Origin: Amycolatopsis deserti
GTDB taxonomy: Bacteria > Actinomycetota > Actinomycetes > Mycobacteriales > Pseudonocardiaceae
NCBI RefSeq assembly: GCF_014653945.1
Contig: NZ_BNAU01000011.1
Span: 124,001 to 188,000 of the forward strand
Direction of reading: 5' to 3'
Length of the DNA: 64,000 nucleotides
Below the pieces are notes generated by a model. The model was not told the origin of the DNA, searched no databases, and saw only the letters and a program-made list of their open reading frames with translations. The translations under genes were made by a program, and so were the position numbers. Positions 7,889 to 15,095 of the stretch are shown piece after piece. Positions within the stretch are counted from its first letter, which is position 1, and the number at the start of each line of letters is the position of its first letter.

Positions 7889-8626
7889 TCAGCCCTCGCC
7901 CAGGTCGCGGGCTATCGCTGTCGCCGTGGCGGACAGGGCTCCCACCCACGTGGGCAGGAGGTCGTGGTCGAAGCGGGCCGACGGGAGCGCCACCGAAACC
8001 GCCGCCGCCGGTTCGTCGGTGCTGGGCCACGGGATCGACACCCCGATGGCGGTCAGTCCGGTCTCCGTCAGCTGGTCGTTGATCGCGAAGCCGCGCCGCC
8101 GGATCAGGCCCAGCTCGCGCCGCAGGCGGGCCAGGTTGACGTCCGTCCCCGCATACCGGCGCGTCAGCTCGGCCGCCGGCAGCGCGGCCAGCAGCGCCTT
8201 GCCGCCCGACACGAGGTGCGCCGGCAGCACCCGCCCGGCCCGGTCGCCCACCCGCAGGATCTGCTCGCACTCCACCGACGCCAGGAACCGCGCCTCCGTC
8301 CCGGCCAGCACCTGCAGGTTCACCGTCTCCCGCACCCGCTCCACCAGCGTCCGCAGGTGCGGCATCGCCGCCTGGCGCAGCAACGTCACCGGCGCGCCCA
8401 CCGGATCGGCCGGTCGCAGCACCGGACCGGCCTGGTAGCGGCGGTCCGGGCCCTGCTCGGCGAAGTCCCGGTACACCAGCATCGCCAGCAGCCGGTGTGC
8501 CGTCGACCGCGACACCCCCAGCCGCGACGCCGCCTCCGACACCCCCAGCGGCCCCTCCTGCAGCATCGTCGCCAGGTGCAGCGCGTGGTCGACCGAGTCG
8601 ATCGCGTACGGCGGTTTGTTCTTCAC
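7889..8626 (-). CDS. IclR-family regulator of the gentisate operon
   Basis: IclR-type regulator of 245 aa. The N-terminal winged helix contains GVSEAASRLGVSRSTAHRLLAML; the C-terminal effector domain contains LVSGGKALLAALPAAEL and RRGFAINDQLTETGLTAIGV. The GTG start has no Shine-Dalgarno but a TACAAT -10 six bases upstream. It is divergent from the aromatic-acid transporter, which heads the gentisate genes. Regulators of this family commonly control protocatechuate/gentisate-type operons and respond to aromatic acids. Control of the adjacent operon is inferred from position. Confidence 0.92.
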   Translation of the reverse strand: MKNKPPYAIDSVDHALHLATMLQEGPLGVSEAASRLGVSRSTAHRLLAMLVYRDFAEQGPDRRYQAGPVLRPADPVGAPVTLLRQAAMPHLRTLVERVRETVNLQVLAGTEARFLASVECEQILRVGDRAGRVLPAHLVSGGKALLAALPAAELTRRYAGTDVNLARLRRELGLIRRRGFAINDQLTETGLTAIGVSIPWPSTDEPAAAVSVALPSARFDHDLLPTWVGALSATATAIARDLGEG

Positions 8627-8674
8627 AGCAGAATTGTAGATCCCTGCTGACAGAACCTCGCTTACGTTCCTCCC
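8627..8674. promoter_or_regulatory. Divergent leaderless promoters with IclR-site candidate
   Basis: Leftward, TACAAT (8638-8633) lies six bases before the iclR GTG. Rightward, TACGTT (8663-8668) lies six bases before the transporter ATG. Between them CAGCAG (8626-8631) and CTGCTG (8644-8649) form a 6-bp inverted repeat with a 12-bp spacer that covers the iclR -10, a reasonable autoregulatory site. No -35 boxes are convincing. Confidence 0.5.
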
Positions 8675-9946
8675 ATGCCCGCCGCACCGCGCAACGTCGC
8701 GCCCCTGGTGACCGCCCTGTGCTGGGTGGTCGTCGTGTTCGACGGATACGACCTCATCGTCTACGGCACGGTCCTCCCGCGCCTGCTCACCGAACCCGGC
8801 TGGAACCTGACCAGCAGCACCGCCGGCCTGCTCGGCAGCCTGGCCTTCCTCGGCATGCTGCTCGGCGCCCTGCTGGCCGGCCGCCTGGCCGACGCGCTCG
8901 GCCGCCGCCGGACGATCCTGGCCTGCACCGCCTGGTTCTCGGTGTTCACCGCGCTCTGCGCGATCGCCCCGGACCCGGTCGTCTTCGGCGCCTTCCGCCT
9001 GCTCGCCGGGCTCGGCCTGGGCGGCCTGGTGCCCTCGGCCAACGCGCTGGGCAGCGAGTTCGTGCCGGCCCGCAGCCGGTCGCTGGTCGCCACGCTGATG
9101 ATGTCCGGCGTCCCGATCGGCGGCAGCCTCGCCGCGCTGATCGGCATCGCGGTCCTGCCCCGCTACGGCTGGCAGGCGATGTTCGCGTTCGCGCTGCTCG
9201 CGCTCGTCCTCGTGCTGCCGCTGTGCGCGTGGCTGCTGCCCGAGTCCCCGGCCTGGCTGCGCGCCAAGGGCCGCACCGCCGAAGCCGAGGCACTGGAACG
9301 CGAGTACCACCTCGTCCCGGAGACGGAAACCGTGCCGCACCGGGGTTTCCGCGCGCTGCTGAAGCCGCCCTACATCCGCGCCACCGTGCTGTTCGCCCTC
9401 GCCACGCTCGCGACGCTGTTCGCCTGGTACGGGCTGGGCACCTGGCTGCCGCAGCTGATGCGGCAGAGCGGGTTCGACCTCGGCTCGTCGCTGACGTTCC
9501 TGCTCGCGCTCAACCTCGGCGCCGTCGGCGGCTCGCTCGTCACCGCGTGGGCCGGCGCCCGCCTCGGCCCGCGCCAGGCCGCCGTGCTCGCCGCGGCCGT
9601 CGCCGCCGCCGGCCTGCTCGTGCTGGTACTGCGCCCGTCCCAGTTCGTCGCCTACCTCGCGCTGGTCCTGGCCGGCGTCGGCACGCACGGCACGCAGTGC
9701 CTGATCATCGCCGCGGTCGCCGACCACTACCCGGCCCCGCTGCGTGGCTCCGCGCTCGGCTCGGCGCTGGGCATCGGCCGCATCGGCGCGGTGCTCGCGC
9801 CGCAGGCCGGCGGCTGGCTGCTGGCCGCCGGGTTCGGCGTCACCGCCAACTTCCTCATGTTCGCCGTCGGCGCGGCCGTCGCCAGCGGCTTCGTCTGGGC
9901 CTGCCCCCGTCCCGTCCTCGCCAAGGAAGGAGTGGTCACCCGATGA
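8675..9946 (+). CDS. MFS transporter, aromatic acid:H+ symporter type
   Basis: Twelve-helix MFS permease of 423 aa. It starts with the AAHS hallmark VVVFDGYDLIVYGTVLP, followed by GRLADALGRRRT, the conserved loop 2-3 motif. This family imports 3- or 4-hydroxybenzoate, gentisate, vanillate and similar acids. The stop overlaps the gentisate dioxygenase start (ATGA). The downstream enzymes indicate 3-hydroxybenzoate or gentisate as cargo. Confidence 0.92.
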   Translation: MPAAPRNVAPLVTALCWVVVVFDGYDLIVYGTVLPRLLTEPGWNLTSSTAGLLGSLAFLGMLLGALLAGRLADALGRRRTILACTAWFSVFTALCAIAPDPVVFGAFRLLAGLGLGGLVPSANALGSEFVPARSRSLVATLMMSGVPIGGSLAALIGIAVLPRYGWQAMFAFALLALVLVLPLCAWLLPESPAWLRAKGRTAEAEALEREYHLVPETETVPHRGFRALLKPPYIRATVLFALATLATLFAWYGLGTWLPQLMRQSGFDLGSSLTFLLALNLGAVGGSLVTAWAGARLGPRQAAVLAAAVAAAGLLVLVLRPSQFVAYLALVLAGVGTHGTQCLIIAAVADHYPAPLRGSALGSALGIGRIGAVLAPQAGGWLLAAGFGVTANFLMFAVGAAVASGFVWACPRPVLAKEGVVTR

Positions 9947-11016
9947 CCAGCAACCAGCCCGAACCGTCCCCCGAACTCGACGAGCTGTACCGGGGGTTCG
10001 CCGAGGAACTCCTCGTTCCACTGTGGACCGAGATCGGCGACCTGATGCCGATGAGCCCGTCCCCGGCGATGCGCCCGCACGCCTGGCGCTGGAAGACCCT
10101 GCTGCCGCTGGCGGAGAAGGCCGGCGAGCTGGTGCCGGTCGGCCGCGGTGGCGAGCGGCGCGCCATCGCGCTCGCCAACCCGGGACTGGGCGGCGCGCCG
10201 TACGCGACGCCGACGCTGTGGGCGGCGATCCAGTACCTCGGCCCGGGCGAGAACGCGCCCGAGCACCGGCACACGCAGAACGCGTTCCGGTTCGTCGTCG
10301 AGGGCGAAGGCGTGTGGACGGTCGTCAACGGGGACCCCGTCGCCATGCGCCGCGGTGACTTCCTGCTCACCCCCGGCTGGCACTTCCACGGCCACCACAA
10401 CACCTCCACCGAACCGATGGCCTGGATCGACGGCCTGGACATCCCGTTCGTGCACTACACCGGCTCGGCGTTCTTCGAGTTCGGCCCCGAGCAGGTGTCC
10501 AGCACGCAGACCCCGGAGCGCTCGCGCGCCGAGCGGCTGTGGGCCCACCCGGGCCTGCGCCCGGTGTCGCAGACCGCGCCCGCGGTGAACTCGCCGATCG
10601 CCGCCTACCGGTGGGAGCACACCGACGCCGCGCTGACCGACCAGCTCGCCCTGGAGGACGAGGGCCACCCGGGCGTGGTCGAACCGGGCCACGCCGCGGT
10701 CCGCTTCACCAACCCGACCACCGGCGGCGACGTGATGCCGACGATCCGCGCCGAGTTCCACCGGCTGCGCCCCGGCGCGGAAACCGCGCCGCGGCAGGAG
10801 GTCGGCTCGGCCGTGTGGCAGGTCTTCGAGGGAACCGGCACGGTCCGCGTCGGCGATCAGGAGTGGACCGTCGACCACGGTGACCTGTTCGTCGTGCCGT
10901 CCTGGGCCGAGGTGACCCTGGCCGCCGGCACCCAGCTGGACCTGTTCCGGTTCAGCGACACCCCGATCTTCGAACGACTGCACGCCGACCGCGTGCGGGT
11001 GGGAGGACAGCAGTGA
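9943..11016 (+). CDS. Gentisate 1,2-dioxygenase
   Basis: Bicupin ring-cleavage dioxygenase of 357 aa that opens gentisate to maleylpyruvate using Fe(II) and O2. The first cupin has the metal motif PEHRHTQNAFRFVVEGEG (His about 108 and 110). It is followed by GDFLLTPGWHFHGHHN, supplying the third His. The second cupin (about residues 265-345) lacks the paired His and is probably structural, as is usual in the family. The length is typical. It overlaps both neighbours, the transporter by ATGA and the hydrolase by GTGA, indicating tight translational coupling. Confidence 0.95.
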   Translation: MTSNQPEPSPELDELYRGFAEELLVPLWTEIGDLMPMSPSPAMRPHAWRWKTLLPLAEKAGELVPVGRGGERRAIALANPGLGGAPYATPTLWAAIQYLGPGENAPEHRHTQNAFRFVVEGEGVWTVVNGDPVAMRRGDFLLTPGWHFHGHHNTSTEPMAWIDGLDIPFVHYTGSAFFEFGPEQVSSTQTPERSRAERLWAHPGLRPVSQTAPAVNSPIAAYRWEHTDAALTDQLALEDEGHPGVVEPGHAAVRFTNPTTGGDVMPTIRAEFHRLRPGAETAPRQEVGSAVWQVFEGTGTVRVGDQEWTVDHGDLFVVPSWAEVTLAAGTQLDLFRFSDTPIFERLHADRVRVGGQQ

Positions 11017-11846
11017 AACTCGCGACCCTGCGCACCGCCGAGGGCACCCGCGCCATCCGCGTCGAGGGCGAGCGTTACGCCGAACTCGGCGCCCCGGATG
11101 TCGGCGCCTTCCTGGCACAGGAGGACTGGCGCGCCCAGGCCGAGGCGGTCACGCCGGAGCGGCCGCTGGCGGGCGCCGACCTCGCCCCGGTCGTGCCGCG
11201 GCCGGGCAAGATCCTGTGCGTCGGCCTGAACTACCGCAACCACATCCTGGAAATGGGCCGCGAGCTGCCGGAATACCCGACGCTGTTCGCGAAGTACCCG
11301 GAGGCGCTCATCGGCCCGGCCGATCCGATCGCGCTGCCACCCGAATCGCACGCGGTGGACTGGGAGGCCGAGCTGGCGCTGGTCATCGGCGCGACCGTGC
11401 GCCGCGCGAGCGAAACCGAGGCCGCCGCGGCGATCGCCGGGTTCAGCGTCCTCAACGACGTCACCACCCGCGACTGGCAGTACCGCTCGCCGATGTGGTT
11501 GCAGGGCAAGACGTTCGAGGGCACCACTCCGTTCGGCCCGTACCTGGTGACCCCGGACGAACTGCCCGGCGGCACCACACCCGCGCTTGACCTGACCTGC
11601 TCGGTGGACGGTGAGCAGGTGCAGAAGGCGAACACCGACGACCTCGTGTTCAACCCGGTCGAACTGGTCCGCTACGCGTCCACGATCCTGACGCTGCGGC
11701 CCGGCGACGTCATCGCCACCGGCACGCCCGGCGGCGTCGGCCACGCGCGCAAGCCGCCGCGCTACCTGTCCGACGGCGCCCGGCTGGTCACCGAGATCAG
11801 CGGCCTGGGCCGGCTGGAGAACGTGGCGCGTGATGAGCACGCGTGA
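11013..11846 (+). CDS. Fumarylpyruvate hydrolase (FAH family)
   Basis: FAH-fold hydrolase of 277 aa, cleaving fumarylpyruvate to fumarate and pyruvate, the last gentisate-pathway step. Family motifs are CVGLNYRNHILEMG and TLFAKYPEALIGP. The metal-binding glutamates lie in VDWEAELALVIG, followed by GFSVLNDVTTRDWQ, QGKTFEGTTPFGP and the C-terminal GDVIATGTPGGVG. The GTG start overlaps the dioxygenase stop. The context separates it from other FAH-family enzymes such as HpcE-type isomerases. Confidence 0.93.
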   Translation: MKLATLRTAEGTRAIRVEGERYAELGAPDVGAFLAQEDWRAQAEAVTPERPLAGADLAPVVPRPGKILCVGLNYRNHILEMGRELPEYPTLFAKYPEALIGPADPIALPPESHAVDWEAELALVIGATVRRASETEAAAAIAGFSVLNDVTTRDWQYRSPMWLQGKTFEGTTPFGPYLVTPDELPGGTTPALDLTCSVDGEQVQKANTDDLVFNPVELVRYASTILTLRPGDVIATGTPGGVGHARKPPRYLSDGARLVTEISGLGRLENVARDEHA

Positions 11847-12420
11847 CTGGATGGACGAGGGCACGCGGCTGATCCTGTCGGCGATCGACCAGCTCGACGA
11901 CGCGGAGTTCGACGCGCCGACGCTGCTGCCCGGCTGGACCCGCCGCCACCTCGTCGCGCACCTGCACTACAACGCCGAAGCACTGCGCCGCCTGGTGAGC
12001 TGGGCCCGCACCGGGGTCGAGTCGCGGATGTACGCGAGCACCGAACAGCGCAACGCCGAAATCGAGACGGGTGCGCGGTTGCCCGTGGCCGAACTGCGCC
12101 GCCTGGTGCGGGAATCGGCGGACGCGCTGGCCGCGGACCTCGACGCGCTGCCCGAGGAAGCGTGGTCCAACCAGGTGGTCACCGCGCAGGGCCGGACGGT
12201 CCCGGCCACCGAGATCGTGTGGATGCGCACCCGCGAGGTCGCCGTGCACGCCGCCGACCTCGACCGCGGGGTGGGGTTCGACGACCTGCCCGCGGACCTG
12301 GTCGAGGCACTGATCGCCGACACGCTCAAGCGCCGGATCGCGCAGGGGCACGGGCCCGCCCTCGCGCGCTGGCTCACCGGACGCACCGGCCAGGCCCCCG
12401 AGCTCGGCCCGTGGCTGTAG
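11833..12420 (+). CDS. Mycothiol-dependent maleylpyruvate isomerase
   Basis: Maleylpyruvate isomerase of 195 aa with the DinB/MDMPI fold, converting maleylpyruvate to fumarylpyruvate with mycothiol as cofactor. The N-terminal helix bundle has LLPGWTRRHLVAHLHYNAEAL. The segment VWMRTREVAVHAADLD carries the metal-binding E and H, with an earlier H in the VAHLHYN helix. An in-frame GTG at 11830 precedes the ATG. Use of the mycothiol form rather than the glutathione form marks the host as an actinomycete. It lies between the hydrolase and the hydroxylase. Confidence 0.92.
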   Translation: MSTRDWMDEGTRLILSAIDQLDDAEFDAPTLLPGWTRRHLVAHLHYNAEALRRLVSWARTGVESRMYASTEQRNAEIETGARLPVAELRRLVRESADALAADLDALPEEAWSNQVVTAQGRTVPATEIVWMRTREVAVHAADLDRGVGFDDLPADLVEALIADTLKRRIAQGHGPALARWLTGRTGQAPELGPWL

Positions 12421-12431
12421 GAGGAGAGGAC

Positions 12432-13604
12432 ATGACCGACACCGATGTCGTGGTGGTGGGCGGCGGGATCGGCGGGCTGGCCAACGCCCTCGCGCTCGCC
12501 TCGGCCGGGCAGCGGGTCCGCGTGCTGGAGCGGGCGCCCGCGTTCGCCGAGGTGGGCGCCGGGCTGCAGCTGGCTCCCAACGCCACCCGGATCCTGCGCG
12601 AATGGGGCCTGCTCGACGAGGTCGTCGCGCGCGGCGTGTTGCCGCGGCGGCTCGTGCTCAAGGACGCGCTCGACGGCGCCGAGCTGACCTCGATGGACCT
12701 CGGCCCGGGGTTCGTCGAGCGCTACGGCGCGCCGTACGTGGTGATCCACCGCAGCGACCTGCTGACCATCCTGCACGACGCGTGCGCCGACGCCGGGGTC
12801 GAGCTGCTGGCCGACCACAAGGTGGACGACGTCGAGGTGCTGGACGGCGGCGTGCGCGTGCGGGCGGGGGAGCGGGAGTTCGCGGCGGGCGCGGCGCTGG
12901 CGGCCGACGGGTTGTGGTCGTCGCTGCGGCCGAGGCTGTCCGATGACCAGCCGGTGTGCTCGGGTTACGTCGCCTACCGGGGCACCCGCCCGGTGGCCGA
13001 GGTGACCGGGCTGGATTCCGATGTGCTCACCGACGTGGTCGTCCACTTCGGACCGCGGTGTCACCTGGTGCAGTACCCGTTGCGGGGCGGGGAACTGCTC
13101 AACACGGTCGCGGTGTTCGCCTCGCCCGCCTACGCGCGAGGTGAGGCGGAGTGGGGTGGCCCGGACGAGCTGGACGCGGCGTTCGACGGCACGTGCGACG
13201 CGGTGCGGCGTGGGCTGGCGTGGCTGTGGCGGGACCGGCGGTGGCCGATGTACGACCGGCTGCCGGTGGACCGCTGGGTCGACGGCCGGCTGGCGCTGAC
13301 CGGCGACGCGGCGCACCCGATGCTGCAGTACCTCGCGCAGGGTGCGTGCCAGGCCCTGGAGGACGCGCACAGCCTCGCCGGGGAGGTCACCAAGCAGCAG
13401 GCCGCGGCGGCGCTGGACTGGCCGGCCGCGCTCGCGGCGTACGAGCAGGCCCGCACGGCGCGGACGGCGCGCGTCCAGTCGAGCGCCCGCGTCTGGGGCG
13501 AGCTGTGGCACTGCGACGGCCTGGCCCGGCTGCTGCGCAACCAGTACCTGAGCGAACGCCGTCTGGACGACTACCGCTGGACGGACTGGCTGTACCAGCC
13601 CTGA
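12432..13604 (+). CDS. 3-hydroxybenzoate 6-hydroxylase (FAD monooxygenase)
   Basis: Class A flavoprotein hydroxylase of 390 aa. It has FAD-binding GGGIGGLANALALASAG near residue 9, the DG-type motif in ALAADGLWSSLR, and LTGDAAHPMLQYLAQGACQ near residue 290. Together with the gentisate genes it is best read as NAD(P)H-dependent conversion of 3-hydroxybenzoate to gentisate; salicylate 5-hydroxylation is done by a different enzyme class. The ATG follows GGAGGAGAGG. It is last gene of the operon beginning at 8675. Its final 79 codons are duplicated immediately downstream. Confidence 0.9.
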   Translation: MTDTDVVVVGGGIGGLANALALASAGQRVRVLERAPAFAEVGAGLQLAPNATRILREWGLLDEVVARGVLPRRLVLKDALDGAELTSMDLGPGFVERYGAPYVVIHRSDLLTILHDACADAGVELLADHKVDDVEVLDGGVRVRAGEREFAAGAALAADGLWSSLRPRLSDDQPVCSGYVAYRGTRPVAEVTGLDSDVLTDVVVHFGPRCHLVQYPLRGGELLNTVAVFASPAYARGEAEWGGPDELDAAFDGTCDAVRRGLAWLWRDRRWPMYDRLPVDRWVDGRLALTGDAAHPMLQYLAQGACQALEDAHSLAGEVTKQQAAAALDWPAALAAYEQARTARTARVQSSARVWGELWHCDGLARLLRNQYLSERRLDDYRWTDWLYQP

Positions 13605-13613
13605 GGCGGTGGT

Positions 13614-13638
13614 GGGGCACCTCGCTACGGGGTGCCCC
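13614..13638 (+). terminator. Terminator-like hairpin, copy 1
   Basis: GGGGCACC and GGTGCCCC pair perfectly over 8 bp around a 9-nt loop, ten bases after the hydroxylase stop. There is no U-tract, as is common in high-GC actinomycetes. It lies inside the tandem unit and recurs twice downstream. Confidence 0.65.
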
Positions 13639-13642
13639 CGGT

Positions 13643-13832
13643 GGCGGCGCTGGACTGGCTGGCCGCGCTCGTGGTGTACGAGCAGGCGCGCACGGGGCGG
13701 GTGCAGTTGAGCGCCCGCGTGTGGGGCGAGCTGTGGCACTGCGACGGGCTGGCCCGGTTGCTGCGCAACCAGTACCTGGCCGAGCGTCGCCTGGACGACT
13801 ACCGCTGGACGGACTGGCTGTACCAGCCCTGA
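13643..13832 (+). pseudogene. Duplicated C-terminal fragment of the hydroxylase
   Basis: About 62 codons, from VAALDWLAALVVYEQAR to the stop, match the end of the preceding hydroxylase, with three codons deleted. No start codon with a ribosome site is apparent. Over the last 40 codons the two copies differ at seven codons, six synonymous and one Ser to Ala. This pattern suggests the copy diverged while it was still translated, or that one copy was replaced by recombination with a related allele. It is now probably untranslated. Confidence 0.8.
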
Positions 13833-13841
13833 GGCGGTGAC

Positions 13842-13867
13842 GGGGCACCTCGCGCGCGGGGTGCCCC
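13842..13867 (+). terminator. Terminator-like hairpin, copy 2
   Basis: A second GGGGCACC/GGTGCCCC stem with a 10-nt loop, nine bases after the stop of the duplicated fragment. It is at the same relative position as copy 1. Confidence 0.6.
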
Positions 13868-14154
13868 CGGTGCGGCACGGCTGGCCGCGCTCGTGTCTTG
13901 GCTTGGGCTCGCACCCCGTGGGCGCAGCGCCGTTCGACGGCTCCGCGAAACCGCTGGCGTGGCGGGAGTCCGCGCGGGTCGGGGCCTTCGCACCACGAGG
14001 TGCGCCGGTAAGCGGATCCACGAACCGGATGCCCGAAACCGCGGCCAGCCGGGTGGCGGGCCTGGTGTGCCTCGCCGCACGTTGGGGCGCGCGGATCGTC
14101 GGCGAGCACCCGGCCGCCACGCTCGTGTCTGGCGAGCGGGCACATTCGGTGACC
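13868..14154. other. Intergenic DNA without a recognisable gene
   Basis: This stretch begins with a decayed third copy of the hydroxylase tail and then holds GC-rich sequence in which I find no start with ribosome site, no known domain and no promoter. The phrase CTCGTGTCT occurs twice (13891 and 14122). Open frames through it are explained by base composition. Confidence 0.55.
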
Positions 14155-14178
14155 GGGCACCTCGCCACGGGGTGCCCC
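14155..14178 (+). terminator. Terminator-like hairpin, copy 3
   Basis: GGGCACC and GGTGCCC pair perfectly around CTCGCCACGG-type loop sequence. The surrounding bases (CGGTGACCGGGCACC) match the sequence around copy 2, so this is a further, more distant copy of the same hairpin. Confidence 0.55.
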
Positions 14179-14240
14179 GTCGGCGGTTGTTGCGTCGGCG
14201 CCGCCCCAGGGGGACGCTGGTCCCACTGGGAGGAGCGACC

Positions 14241-14843
14241 ATGGGGACGACCTACCTGCACGCGGTGGCCTCGCTGGACGGCTACATCGCCGACGAGCAC
14301 GACGACGTGGGGCCGCTCCACGACTGGTACTTCAACGGCGACCACCCGCTCGTCGAGGAGGACCACGCCGACGTCCACGGCGCGCCGTTCCGCGTTTCGG
14401 CGGCCTCGGCCGAGTACGTGCGCGGCATGTGGTCGCGCCAGAAGGTCCTGGTCGTCAGGCGGCACCAGTTCGATCTGACCAACGGCTGGGAGGGGCATCC
14501 GCCGGCGAGCGAGCACGTCGTGGTCGTGTCGCACCGGCCGCGGCCGGAGGGCTGGCACCCGGAGGCGCCGTACCACTTCGCCGGCTCGGTGGCGGAGGGG
14601 ATCGCGCGAGCGCAGGAGCTGGCCGGCGACGGCGAGATCGGCGTGGGCGCGGGTGACGTCGGCGGGCAGGCGCTGGAGCTGGGACTCATCGACCACGTGG
14701 CGATCGACGTGGTGCCGGTCGTCTTCGGCCGGGGCAAGCCGTTCTTCGGCACGCTCGCCGACGGCAACCTCATGCTGGGCGATCCCGACGTGGTCATCCA
14801 GGGCGACGGCGTGCTGCACCTGCGCTTCCCGGTCCGCCGCTGA
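14241..14843 (+). CDS. RibD C-terminal / dihydrofolate-reductase-like protein
   Basis: DHFR-fold protein of 200 aa of the RibD C-terminal group, which in actinomycetes is usually annotated only as a deaminase/reductase domain. It begins TYLHAVASLDGYIADEHDD, the family N-terminal strand/loop. It has VGAGDVGGQALELGLIDHVAIDVVPVVFGRGKPFF towards the C terminus, the NADPH-binding and closing strand region. It is preceded by GGGAGGAGCGACC. It is separated from the gentisate operon by the hairpin array and is probably transcribed alone. Its substrate is unknown. Confidence 0.85.
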   Translation: MGTTYLHAVASLDGYIADEHDDVGPLHDWYFNGDHPLVEEDHADVHGAPFRVSAASAEYVRGMWSRQKVLVVRRHQFDLTNGWEGHPPASEHVVVVSHRPRPEGWHPEAPYHFAGSVAEGIARAQELAGDGEIGVGAGDVGGQALELGLIDHVAIDVVPVVFGRGKPFFGTLADGNLMLGDPDVVIQGDGVLHLRFPVRR

Positions 14844-15095
14844 CCGCCCCCGGCCGTTGGCCGTCTCCTACAACTGCGGAGTGACCAGGCTCTCAGGGCT
14901 CCCCGGGTCCCGCGTGCGCGCGAGCCGCGCGCATTGTCCCGGGTCAGAGCGGTCCTTTGGAGGGTTCCGACAAAAATCCGCCGTCGGCACGGTGCGGGTG
15001 CGACGATCACACTACCGGTGGGTACGCGCGATGCTGGACCAGCGGCCAGGGGAGGCCGCGCCGTCCAACCACCACAACTTGTGAGGCTCGATTCG
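14844..15095. promoter_or_regulatory. Intergenic region upstream of the giant carboxylase
   Basis: A 252-nt gap that must contain the carboxylase promoter. I see no strong -35/-10 pair, operator palindrome or terminator stem. The carboxylase could start at GTG 15081 or GTG 15096; GAGG eight bases before 15096 favours the latter. Confidence 0.4.

Larger units (their letters stand above)
13406..13870 (+). repeat. Tandem duplication of the hydroxylase 3' end and its hairpin (period 237 bp)
   Basis: The unit 13406-13642 (end of the hydroxylase gene plus the 13614-13638 hairpin) is repeated from 13643 to about 13870 with 9 bp deleted in frame. A degenerate fragment of a third copy (GGCTGGCCGCGCTCGTG) starts near 13877. 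Direct junctions without extra DNA point to tandem duplication rather than insertion. Confidence 0.85.

Noticed and set aside
13868-14240. Frames through the gap before the RibD-like gene as an additional gene.
   Set aside because: There is no ribosome site or recognisable domain, and the start of the stretch is decayed hydroxylase tail plus repeated hairpins.
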